DNA from: Hexactinellida sp. DTS-2022
Taxonomy: Eukaryota > Porifera > Hexactinellida
DNA: 64,000 nt
Reading direction: 5' to 3'
Assembly: GCA_028753945.1 (NCBI GenBank)
Contig: JAPNXP010000013.1
Location: 682,001-746,000 of the forward strand
Shown piece by piece: positions 13,783-25,300 of the stretch. Position 1 is the stretch's first letter, and each line of letters begins with the position of its first letter. Below the pieces are notes generated by a model, which saw only the letters and a program-made list of their open reading frames with translations, searched no databases and was not told the origin of the DNA. Position numbers and translations under genes: made by a program.

Positions 13783-14765
13783 CTGTTTGACGAAATCATG
13801 TTTGCACACATTCGTTGAAACAAGTTTCTCTCTCTTAAGAATGACAACTGTTTTCCTGAAATGGAGACATCCACAGCAAGAACAAACAAATGTTGGGCCT
13901 TCAGCTATCTCAGATAGATACTTGAGAATAATCGACTTAAGCGCACCTTGAAAAGTTCTATACCTATCTAACTCAGCTAGGTTGTGTTTCATTTTCTCGC
14001 TAGAGTCTATCCGTTTCTCGGTAACAAGCTTCAGCTGGCGTTCATTATGTTTCGCCCTCTCAGCTGGATCCGTGAGCTTATTGGCAACAGCGGTATTATG
14101 CTTAGCCCTCTTAGCTGGATCCTTGAGCTTATCTGCAACAGAGGCATTATGTTTCGCCCTCTCAGCTGGATCCTTGAGCTTATCTGCAACAGATGCATTA
14201 TGTTTCGCCCTCTCAGCTGGATCCCTAAGCTTATCTGCAACAGCGGCATTATGCTTTGCCCTCTCAGCTGGATCCTTGAGCTTATCTGCAACAGAGGCAT
14301 TATGTTTCGCCCTCTCAGCTGGATCTTTGAGTTTATTTGTCATTATTTTCAACATATCACTATTATGTCTCGCTCGTGTTTCAGGATCTTCCAGAGCTTT
14401 TATGACATTCGCAAGTCTTGTTTCGTTTTCATTATCACGAAACTCAGTATCATCCGTTCTCCTCTTTTTGATAGCATCTCTCTTTCTATCCTTAGTAGCT
14501 CTATACCCCTTCCTCTTGCGAGACTTAGGAGTAGAGATCGGTGTGTCCTTGCTAGGAGTAGCACAGCTAGAGGAGCACTGACTAGACAGCCCGAGATCAT
14601 CCATCGGTACAATCTGAGAAGTAATCGGGGTACGCTGAACGTCTTGGCTTAGATCAGCATTCATTTCAGATTCCGAATCTTCGTTAGTTTCCCCTTGCGA
14701 GCACAACTGGATATCCATTGGACTCAATTCTCGGATAGTAAGATCAGTTGAAATATCCATAGTAT
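13783..14765 (-). CDS. Helentron transposase, exon 2: repeat region and Cys cluster
   Basis: Encodes residues 85-412 of the joined protein. It starts after acceptor ACAATATTTTAG, so an ATG three codons in (MDISTDL) could also serve as an alternative start. In order: an acidic/polar segment; a basic stretch with SRKRKG and IKKRR that resembles a nuclear localisation signal; about eight tandem copies of a 17-residue DPAERAKHN motif; then a Cys cluster (CSCCGC) with later Cys/His residues that could bind zinc together with the C-x2-C pair of exon 3. The donor is AAACAG|GTAATT, phase 0, with GT at 13782-13781. Intron 2 (13637-13782) is 146 bp. Repeats of this kind occur in the N-termini of several Helitron proteins. 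Their function is unknown. Confidence 0.8.
13966..14397 (-). repeat. 51-bp in-frame tandem repeat in exon 2
   Basis: Eight units encode the DPAERAKHN motif. Five consecutive units (14080-14334) are exactly 17 codons, KLKDPAERAKHNASVAD with few substitutions. The outer units are longer or diverged (ALEDPETRARHN at one edge, RIDSSEKMKHN at the other). The DNA period is 51 bp, so unit gain or loss keeps the reading frame. The charged, heptad-poor composition suggests a helical spacer or binding array, which is inference. Confidence 0.9.
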
Positions 14766-15555
14766 CTAAAATATTGTATTGTGGGTATAGGAATAATTTA
14801 AATAGAATACCAATACTCAAATTGCATTTCATCTTATTTAAACATAGCGTGGAATTGCTAGCAACTCCCCTAGTAGCAACATTGCTCTACTAGCACTTAT
14901 TTTAAGTTCCCAAGCGAACTTTTAATGTTATTTTTGTTCCTCTATTAGCAACATTGCTCTATTAGCAACCAAATTTAATGTAAAATGCCAGTTGCTAATA
15001 AAGCAATTTCATTGTATATTTAAATCATGTTTGAACTGTAAAGAATTAAGACAACAACCGGCTATATTTACAAAAGAGATATAAATATCTTATTATTTCG
15101 TTACTAATCTAAATAATCAAATTGAAATCTAAAACTGTAAATGTGCAAGTGTTTAATTAACAGTAAGTATAATTATTACAAAAGAGATATAAATAGCTTA
15201 TTATTTCGTTACTAATTTGAATATTAGAATTGAAATCATCAACTGTAAATGTGCAAGTGTTTTCATTGCACTTGTTATGAAACACATCTTCACTTTAAAA
15301 AAACTAACAGTAATGATCAAGCAGCATAGTTTGTAATGTAATATCATACGTATGCCTCTTATAGTATCAGTGTACTTAGTGTATGGAGAAGATGGTTTAT
15401 TTAGGCAAAAACCGTTAACTATTCATTGTAAGAATTATGGATTAAATCCTTTCATAGTTAATTAATTAAATTAATTAAATGGATAATTCGCTTCGAAAAT
15501 GTGCAAAAATACATAATCAATAAACTTCATAATTAAATGACAATTAAATAATTAC
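14766..15555 (-). other. Intron 1 of the Helentron gene (790 bp)
   Basis: The donor is GAAACAG|GTAATT (GT at 15555-15554) and the acceptor TTTTAG (AG at 14767-14766). The split codon is G|AT, so the exon 1 and exon 2 frames fuse without a stop. It contains a diverged direct duplication of about 110 bp (roughly 15070-15165 and 15178-15265, each with AGAGATATAAATA and GTAAATGTGCAAGTGTTT), and short TAGCAACATTGCTCTA repeats near 14870-14970. No coding potential was seen. Confidence 0.7.
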
Positions 15556-15808
15556 CTGTTTCAGATGAGAAGTCTTGAGAAGATGAGGCATTAGGATCTC
15601 GTCCGATAGGTCCAGGATTTAGCTCAACTCCACCAATCACTAGGAGTATCCTGATTACTACGAATAACAGGCAACATGATAGTGCTAATATCGGATCCGC
15701 CTGTTTCGTAATGGGGTAGAAATTCTGGGTCTCATCACATCCTCTAGGCAATCTACCTTTTCCTCCCCAGCCTCCAATTCTTGCTCTCCAAAGCTCAATA
15801 GAAATCAT
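15556..15808 (-). CDS. Helentron transposase, exon 1: hydrophobic leader with 2A-like motif
   Basis: Eighty-four complete codons from the first ATG. Residues 1-36 are polar and Gly/Arg-rich. Residues about 38-58 are strongly hydrophobic (LALSCCLLFVVIRILLVI). They are followed at 60-67 by GVELNPGP, which matches the viral/retrotransposon 2A consensus D-x-E-x-N-P-G-P except that the leading Asp is Gly. If active, the ribosome would skip between Gly66 and Pro67, releasing a short leader and starting the transposase at Pro67. The hydrophobic run could also act as a signal or anchor segment when skipping fails. Assignment to the Helentron gene rests on the consensus donor and on phase agreement with exon 2. 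The alternative is a small independent ORF or a captured retrotransposon leader. Confidence 0.65.
15608..15619 (-). other. NPGP codons of the 2A-like ribosome-skipping motif
   Basis: The four codons AAT CCT GGA CCT encode Asn64-Pro65-Gly66-Pro67. In bona fide 2A peptides the Gly-Pro bond is never made and translation resumes at the Pro. Here the upstream Glu (E62) and the hydrophobic stretch are present, but the usual Asp two positions before the Glu is Gly60, so efficiency is uncertain. Confidence 0.6.
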
Positions 15809-15953
15809 ATCTATTTAAATAAATTAACAATGGGTGCAGTTATCAGAAATTAACTCAATTCATCAAAGCATAAATTAAAAAAATCAATAAATTAATCGTA
15901 AAGTAATAAAGGAATTTATCGAAACTTCGAATGTAATAACTTCATTCATAAAT

Positions 15954-16100
15954 CAGGGCCGTAGCCACTGGTCAGGTTGGTCAGGTTTCAACCTGACCAC
16001 TTTTGGTTGGTTGGACAGGTTAACCTGAACCTTTGGTCCTGTTGGTACTGTATCCAGCCCGGTCTAACCTGATCACTTTTAAATGGTGGCTACGGCACTG
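15954..16100. mobile_element. 147-bp MITE-like element
   Basis: The ends read CAGGGCCGTAGCCAC and, on the opposite strand, CAGTGCCGTAGCCAC (one mismatch in 15). The element is flanked exactly by the 5-bp direct repeat TAAAT. The interior repeats TCAGGTT/AACCTGA in both orientations. A non-autonomous DNA transposon; superfamily uncertain, since a 5-bp duplication occurs in some hAT groups and others. The neighbouring sequence at 15809-15953 and 16101-16324 is AT-rich with no gene seen. A CGTTAAAGTATC duplication lies near 16197-16220. Confidence 0.6.
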
Positions 16101-16324
16101 TAAATGTAATAACTTAATTAACTTGGAATCTACTAACTTAATTAATAAATAAATGTAATAACTTAATTCATACTAACCTTAGGAATGGATGAGCTTCGTT
16201 AAAGTATCGTTAAAGTATCGAAAAAGTAGCAAATAGTAAATAGCAAATAAAAGTAGCAATGAAAATATAATAGTTTCAATTAACATAATACTGGAGAACT
16301 CTAGTATAAATAGAAACGAAATGC

Positions 16325-19300
16325 CTAAAATAGGTTGAAAGAAGCCAGTTCGAAGTCACAAGTAGAATCAATATAACTATCGCAAGTTGAAACAATAGTG
16401 TAAGATTTAACAAGTTGAAGCAATATAATTATTACAAGTTGAAACAATAGAATTATATTTAACACTTTTACTGAAATTGAAGTGTGAGTAAACAAAGGGA
16501 ATTTGGAACTCAATTATGGCACAAACTAAATCCAATTTAAAAATTCGTGCACTGTGAAAATGTGTAGAATTTAGTTCTCTATCGAATGCATATAAATAGA
16601 ATATTGGGGCACCAATAATTGTTATTTTCCCAACATTAAACAGGTGTAAAAATGTGTCCAAAAAAATGTAGTAAAAAATCGTGACCCCAGGTGCACATCT
16701 GTAACCCAGGAGACACATATCCTGAAAATTTGGCCTTTTAGTAAATAAAACTCTGTTCTGTGGAGAGGCTACGGATAAAAAAACAAAATTGCAGCTGTGC
16801 CGACGCATGTTCCTTTGGTGGCACTATATTTTGGTGGTGGTTTATTGATAGTGCCTCCAATGGGACATGCTGTCAGCACAGCTGCAATTTTGGATTTTTT
16901 TTTCGCCATGTCATCATCACTATGATGGTGTTAAAATATTTCAAAAGGTGTTACAGAAGGCATCGACCCTTACAGTGGCGGAAGTTTCCATTTACTTCAC
17001 TTCATTTTAGAGATATTCAAGTCTGAGTAGAATATAATTGCTGATGACTCAGCATTTTTTATGTGAATGGTGGGTCATCACCCAACTTCAACTAACCCAT
17101 TTTAAATATCGAATTAACAAAATTGTAAAAACACATTTTTTTGACGATGTCATCATCACCTGCAGGTGTCAAGACCCACTTGTATAGGTGGCACGTGCCA
17201 TAAGGACCAATTGATAAATTGAAAGTTTGTTTCTATCTTCTATGATCTCTGAGATTTATGATATTTAATTAATTAGTATAAATAATTATTAATAATATTT
17301 ATAATTTAACAACAATTTCAATGTCAACTTATATTTATTAAGTTTAATTATTTTGTCATAAATAATTAATTAATTAATTTGGCTATCAAATTTCAATTCC
17401 GCACACTCGATAACCCCTAATAAACAAATTGGGAGCATCTATATAAGTCATATACTGACTTAATTAATTATTATTAATTACGTCAGTATATTAACAGTGC
17501 AAGAGTATTCTTGCAGAAGGAAATATAATCACATAATCTGTCGTTGTTATGGAATGTAGAATCTTAGTTTTCAATTGGAAAATAGAAGCCTACTCGATCT
17601 CACAAGTTGAATCAATATAATAATAACGAGTTGAAACAATAGAATTCGATTTAACACTTTCAATTGAACTGAAGTGTTAGTAAACAAAGGAAACTTGCAA
17701 CTCAATTGTGGCACAAACTAAGTACAATTTGAAAATTCGTGCACTGTGAAAAGGTGTAGAATTTAATTCTCAATCGAATGCATATAAATTTAATTTTCGG
17801 GTACTATTTATTGTTGCTGTTTAAATATTAAACAGGTGCAAAAATGTGTCCAAAAAAATGTAATAAAAAATCGTGACCCCAGGTGCACATCTGTAACCCA
17901 TGAGACACATATCCTAAAAATTAGGGCTCTTAGTAAATAAAACTCTGTTCTGTGGAGAGGCTAAGGATAAAAAAAAATCCAAAATTGCAGCTGTGCCGAC
18001 GCATGTTCCTTTGATGGCACTATATTTTGGTGGTGGTTTATTGATAGTGCCTCCAATGGGACATGCTGTCAGCACAGCTGCAATTTTGGATTTTTTTTCG
18101 CCATGTCATCATCACTATGAAGGTGTTAAAATATATCAAAAGGTGTTACAGAAGGCATCGACCCTTAGAGTGGCGGAAGTTTCCATTTAGTTCACTTCAT
18201 TTTAGAGATATTCAAGTTTGAGTAGAATATAATAGCTGATGACTCAGCATTTTTAAAGTGCGTGTTGGGTATTCACCCAACTCCAACCAACCCATTTTAA
18301 ATATCGAATTCACAAAATTGTAAAAATACATTTTTTTGACGATGTCATCATCACCTCAAGGTGTCAAGACTCACTTGTATAGGTGGTACGTGCCATAAGG
18401 ACCAATTGATAAATTTAAAGTTTGTTTCTATCTTATATCATTTCAGAGATTAATGAAATTTAGATAATTAGTATAAATATTTAATTAATCTATTTATAAT
18501 TTAACACCAATATTATGTACATCAAAATAAATTAAGTTCAATCATTTGCAATAATTATTAATCTAAATTGAATTTCACTATCATATTTGAATTCAGCGCA
18601 CTCGATAACCCCAATAATCTATTAGGAACCATCTCTATACGTTAAACACAGAGCGAATTAATTAGAATTAAATATGTCATGTATCCATTGTTCAAGAATA
18701 TTCTAAGCAGAAATAAATATAATCACATAATCTGTCGTTGTTATGGAATGTAGAATCTTAGTTTTCAATTGGAAATAGAAGCCTACTCGATCTCACAAGT
18801 TGAATCAATATAATAATAACGATTGAAACAATAGAATTAGATTTAACACTTTCAATTGAACTGAAGTGTTAGTAAACAAAGGAAACTTGCAACTCAATTG
18901 TGGCACAAACTAAGTACAATTTGAAAATTCGTGCACTGTGAAAAGGTGTAGAATTTAATTCTCTATCGAATGCATATAAATTTAATTTTCGGGTACTATT
19001 TATTGTTCCTGTTTCAATATTAAACAGGTGCAAAAATGTGTCCAAAAAAATGTAATAAAAAATCGTGACCCCAGGTGCACATCTGTAACCCATGAGACAC
19101 CCATCCAAAAAATTATGGCTCTTAGTTAATAAAACTCTGTTCTGTGGAGTGGCTACGGATAAATAATAATAATAATAATATACCAAAGCACTAAGACCAA
19201 TACTGGGCCACTATACTATAGTATAGTCGGCACAGTAATAATAATAATAATATACCAAAGCACTAAGACCAATACTGGGCCACTATACTATAGTATAGTC

Positions 19301-22300
19301 GGCACAGTAATAATAATAATAATATACCAAAGCACTCATTTCAATACTGGGCCACTATACTATAGTATAGTCGGCACAGTAAAAATAAAGGCAGTGAGAT
19401 TAGAACTGGGCCACTATACTATAGTATAGTCGGCACAGTAATAATAATAATATACCAAAGCACTAAGACCAATACTGGGCCACTATACTATAGTATAGTC
19501 GGCACAGTAATAAAGGCAGTGAGATTAGAACTGGGCCACTATACTATAGTATAGTCGGCACAGTAATAATAATAATAATAAAATCCAAAATTGCAGCTTG
19601 TGCCGACGCATGTTCATTTGGTGGCACTATATTTTTGTGTTGTTTATTGATAGTGCCTCCAAAGGAACATGCTGTCAGCGCAGGCTGCAATTTTGGATTT
19701 TTTTTCGCCAAGTCATCAACGCCCAAGGTGTGAAGAAGCATTTGTTAATTGGTCCGAGTCACAAGGAACGGTAGATAAATTTGAAGTTTGTTTCTATCTT
19801 AAATCATCTTGAGTTTAAAGCCATTCATTCATTATGTATTGATAATAATTTATATTATTAGTTATTTATATTAGCATTGTTATCCACGGTTGAGTTGAAT
19901 TAAGTCATCAAATTCCTTATATTATATTATTTTATTTAATCCATTGTATGGTAAATTAAATAGAAGCCAGCTGCAATTTATAAGTTAAATCAATTTAATT
20001 ATCGCAAGTTGAATCATAGAGTAAGATTTAACAAGTTAAATCAATATAATTATTACAAGTTGAAACAATGGAATTAGATTTCACAGTTTTATTGAAATTG
20101 AAGTGTTGAGTAAACAAAGGAATTTCAACCCCCATTTATGGCAGAAATTAAACCAATTTTAACAAATTTTCTTCTCCCATCAGAAGCGAAATTTTAAGAT
20201 GAATCTAAATATGAAATAAAATTTTTGGGTTTATTAAAACATATTTTGAGTTATGGACCAGACAAATTTTGAAAGGTGTTAAAGATGTGTCAAAAATTTG
20301 TTAATCAAAAATCGTAACCCCAGGTGCAAATTAGACGGTCCCATCGCACCTACATGCCAAGTTTCAGCCCATCAACAATTAAGCTCTTGCCAGGGCACCG
20401 TCTACGGAGAAAAAATAAAATAAAAAATTGCAGCCTGTGCCGACGCATGTCCCTTTGGTGGCACTATATTTTGTTGGTGGTTTATTGATAGTGCCTCCAA
20501 AGGAACATGCTGTCGGCGCAGGCTGCAATTTTGTATTTTTTTTAGCCAAGTCATCAACGCCCAAGGTGTGAAGAACCATTTGTTAATTGGTCGGAGTTAC
20601 AAGGAACGGTAGATAAATTTGAAGTTAGTTTCTATCATAAACCATCAAGAGTTTAATGCCATTCATTCATTATGTATTGATAATAAATTATATTATTACT
20701 GTGCCGACTATACTATAGTATAGTGGCCCAGTATTGGAATCACTGCCTTAATTATTATTATTTTTATTATTTTTTTTTTTTTTCTCCGTAGACGGTGCAA
20801 TGGCCAGAGCTTAATTGTTGATGGGCTGAAACTTGGCATGTAGGTGCGATGGGACCGTCTAATTTGCACCTGGGGTTACGATTTTTTATTAACAAATTTT
20901 GGACACATCTTTAACACCTTTCAAAATTTGTCTGGTCCATAACTCAAAATATGTTTTACTAAACCCGCAAATTTTATTTCATATTTGGATTCACCGTAAA
21001 ATTCTGCGTCTGATGGGAGAAGAAATCTTTCAATAAGGGGTTTAATTTCTGCCACAAATGGGGGCTTAAATTTCTTTGTATACTCACACTTCAGTTTCAG
21101 TAAAGTGTTAAATCTAATTCCATTGTTTCAACTTGTAATAATTATATTGATTTAACTTGTTAAATCCTACTCTAGTGATTCAACTTGCTATAATTATATT
21201 GATTTAACTTGTGAATTCAAGCTGGCTTCTATTTTGCAATTGAAAATTAAGATTATATATTTCATAACAACGACATATTATGTGATTATATTTACTTCTG
21301 CGAGAATATAATTGCACTGTTAATATACTGACGTAATTAATTATAAATAATTCAGTTTGTATTTAACTTATATAGAAGCTTCCAATTTGTATATTAGAGG
21401 TTATCGAGTGTGCGGAATTGAAATTTGATAGATAAATTAATTAATTAATTATTTATGACAAAATAATTGAACTTAATAATTGTATGTTGACATTGAAATT
21501 GGTGTCATATTATAAATAATATTAATAATTATTTATACTAACTAATTAAATATCATAAATCTCAGAGATCATAGAAGATAGAAACAAACTTTCAATATAT
21601 CAATTGGTCCTTATGACACGTGCCACCTATACAAGTGGGTCTTGACACCTTTAGGTGCTGATGACATCGTTGAACAAATGTGTTTTTACAATTTTGTTAA
21701 TTCGATATTTAAAATGGGTTAGTTAATGTTGGTTGATGACCCAACACCCACTTAAAAAATGCTGAGTCATTACAGATTATATTCTACTGAAACTAGAATA
21801 TCTCTTTAATGAAGTGAGCTGAATGGAAACTTCCACCACTCTAAAGGGTCGTTGCCTTCTGAAACACCTTTCTGAAATAATTTAACACCTTCATAGTGAT
21901 GATGACTGGGCGAAAAAAAATCCAAAATTGCACCCTGTCTGACAGCATGCTCCTTTGGAGGCACTATCAATAACCAACCAATAAAATATAGTGCCACCAA
22001 AGGAACATGCGTCGGCACAGGGTGCAATTTTGGATTTTTAGTTATTTATTTTAGCAATGTTATCCATGGTTGGTTGAGTTGAGTCAACAAATTCCTTATA
22101 TTATATTATTTAATTTAATCAATTGTATAGTAATACTAAAATTAAATAGAAGCCAGCTGGAATTTATAAGTTAAATCAATTTAATTATCGCAAGTTGAAT
22201 CAATAGAGTAAGATTGAACAAGTTAAATCAATATAATTATTACAAGTTGAAAGAATGGAATTAGATTTCACAGTTTTATTGAAATTCAAGTGTTGAGTAA

Positions 22301-25300
22301 ACAATGGAATTTCAACCCCCATTTATGGCAGAAATTAAACCAATTTTAACAAATTTTCTTCTCCCATCAGAAGCAAAATTTTAAGATGAATCTAAATATG
22401 AAATAAAAATTTGGGGGTTTAGTAAAACAATTTTTGAGTTATGGACCAGACAAATTTTGAAATGTGTTAAAGATGTGTCAAAATTTTTTTAATCAAAAAT
22501 CGTAACCCCAGGTGCAAATTAGACGGTCCCATCGCACCTACATGCCAAGTTTCAGCCCTTCAACAATTAAGCTCTTGCCAGGGCACCGTCTACGGAGAAA
22601 AAAATAATAATAATAATAAAAATAAAATCCAAAATTGCAGCCTGTGCCGACGCATGTTCCTTTGGTGGCACTATATTTTGTTGGTTGTTTATTTATAGTG
22701 CCTCCAAAAGAACATGCTGTCGGCGCAGGCTGCAATTTTGGATTTTTTTTCCGCCATGTCATCATCACTATGAAGGTGTTAAATTATTTCAAAAAGGTAT
22801 TACAGAAGGCATCGACCCTTAGAGTGGTGGAAGTTTCCATTTAGTTCATATAATTTTAGAGATATTCAGGTTTGAGTAGAATATTATAGCTGATGACTCA
22901 GCATTTTTTATGTGTGTGTTGGGTCATCACCCAACATCAACTAACCCATTTTAAATATCGAATTAACAAAATTGTAAAAATACATTTTTTGATGATGTCA
23001 TCATCACCTCAAGGGGTCAAGACCCATTTTAGAGGTGTTACGATCAATAAGGATCAATTGATAGATTGGAAGTTTGTTTCTATCTTGTATCATCTCTGAG
23101 ATTAATGAAATTTATCTAATTAGTATAAATATTTAATTTATTTATTTATTATTTAACACCATTATTATATACAGCAAAATAAATTAAGTTCAATTATTTG
23201 CAATTATTATTAATTTAAATTGAATCTCACTATAATATTTGAATTCCACGCACTCGATAACCCCAATAATCTATTTGGAACCGTCTATAAGTTAAATACA
23301 AAATGAATTAATTATAATTAATTAAGTCAGTCATTAATTGTGCAAGAATATTCTCGCCGAAATAAATATAATCACTTAATCTGTCGTTGTTGTGGAATGT
23401 AAATCTTAACGGTTCTATCATAAACCATCTTTAGTTTAATGCCATTCATTCATTATGTATTGATAATAAATTATATTATTAGTTATTTATTTTAGCAATG
23501 TTATCCATGGTTGGTTGAGTTGAGTCAACAAATTCCTTATATTATATTATTTAATTTAATCAATTGTATAGTAATACTAAAATTAAATAGAAGCCAGCTG
23601 GAATTTATAAGTTAAATCAATATAATTATCGCAAGTTGAATCACTAGAGTAGGATTTAACAAGTTAAATCAATATAATTATTACAAGTTGAAACAGTAGA
23701 ATTAGATTTAACACTTTACTGAAATTGAAGTGTCAGTAAACAAAGAAATTTCAACCCCCATTTATGGCAGAAATTGACCCCTTTATTGAAAAATTTCTTC
23801 TCCCATCAAACGCAGAATTTTATGGCGAATCCAAATGTGAAATAAAATTTTGGGGTTTAGTAAAACATTTTTTGAGTTATGGACCAGACAAATTTTGAAA
23901 GGTGTTAAAGATGTGTCAAAAATTTGTTAATACAAAATCGTAACCCCAGGTGCAAATTAGACGTCGAATCCGAATGTACATGCCAAGTTTCAGCCCTCTA
24001 TGTATACAGGTGTGGCCAGGGCACCTGCTACGGAGAAATAATAATAATTATAATAATAATATAAATAAAATCCAAAATTGCAGCCTGTGCCGACGCATGA
24101 TCCTTTGGTGGCACTATATTTTGGTGGTGCTTTATTGATAGTGCCTCCATAAGAACATGCTCTCGGCACAGGCTGCAATTTTGGATTTTTTTTTCCGCCA
24201 TGTCATCATCACTATGAAGGTGTTAAATTATTTCAGAAAGGTGTTTCAGAAGGCAACGACCGTTAGAGTCGTGGAAGTTTCCATTTTGCTCACTTCGTTT
24301 CAAAGATATTCAAGTTTCAGTAGAATATAATAAGTGATGAGTCAGCATTTTTTATGTGAGTGTTGGGTCATCACCCAACACCAACTAACCCTTTTTACAT
24401 GTCGAATTAAAAAAATTGTAAAAATACATTTTTTTAACGATGTCATCATCACCTCAAGGTGTCAAGACCCACTTGTTTAGGTGGTACCTGGCATAAGGAC
24501 CATTTGATAAATTGAAAGTTTGTTTATATCTTGTATCATCTCTGAGATTAATGAAATTTAGCTAATTAGCATAAAAATTTAATTAATGTATTAATTATTT
24601 AACACCATTATTATATACAGCAAAATAAATTATGTTCAATAATTTGTAATAATTATTAATTTAAATTGAATTTCACTATAATGTTTGAATTCCACGCACT
24701 CGATAACCCCAATAATCCAATTGGAACCGTCTATAAGTTAAATACAAAAGGAATTAATTATAATTAATTACGGCAGTACATTAATTGTGCAAGAATATTC
24801 TCGCCGAAATAAATATATTCACTTAATCTGTCGTTGTTGTGGAATGTAAATTTACGGTTCTATCATAAACCATCTTGAGTTAAAGCCATTCATTCATTAT
24901 GTATTGATAATAAATTATATTATTAGTTATTTATTTTAGCAATGTTATCCACGGTTAAGTTGAATTTAGTCAACAAATTCCTTATATTATAATATTTTAT
25001 TTAATCCATTGTAAAGTAATACTAGAAATAAATAGAAGCCAGCTGGAATTTATAAGTTAAATCAATATAATTATCGCAAGTTGAATCACTAGAGTAGGAT
25101 TTAACAAGTTAAATCAATATAATTATTACAAGTTGAAACAATGGAATTAGATTTCACAGTTTTACTGAAATTGAAGTGTGAGTAAACAAAGAAATTTCAA
25201 CCCCAATTTATGGCAGAAATTGACCCCTTTATTGAAAGATTTCTTCTCCCATCAAACGCAAAATTTTATGGCGAATCCAAATGTGAAATAAAATTTGGGG

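Larger units (their letters stand above)
6699..15808 (-). mobile_element. Autonomous Helentron-type Helitron
   Basis: A rolling-circle transposon transcribed leftward. It has a spliced four-exon gene whose product combines HUH Rep, PIF1-like helicase, EEP endonuclease and OTU protease. This combination marks the Helentron branch rather than the canonical plant-type Helitron. No stop or frameshift was found in the joined frame, so the protein is potentially functional. Exact termini were not found. The surrounding array is interrupted from about 6138 to 16325, but its two broken ends do not abut, so the insertion was not clean or was followed by deletion. The given limits cover only the hairpin, minisatellite and gene. 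Confidence 0.8.

Noticed and set aside
13982-14652. Plus-strand frames of 199 and 222 codons
   Set aside because: Antisense shadows of the 51-bp repeat in Helentron exon 2; repetitive LALSAGSLSLSAT peptides without homology features.
6699-16100. Canonical Helitron termini (5' TC, 3' hairpin plus CTRR)
   Set aside because: No convincing pair of ends was found flanking the gene; Helentron-type elements do not necessarily have them, so no exact boundary is claimed.
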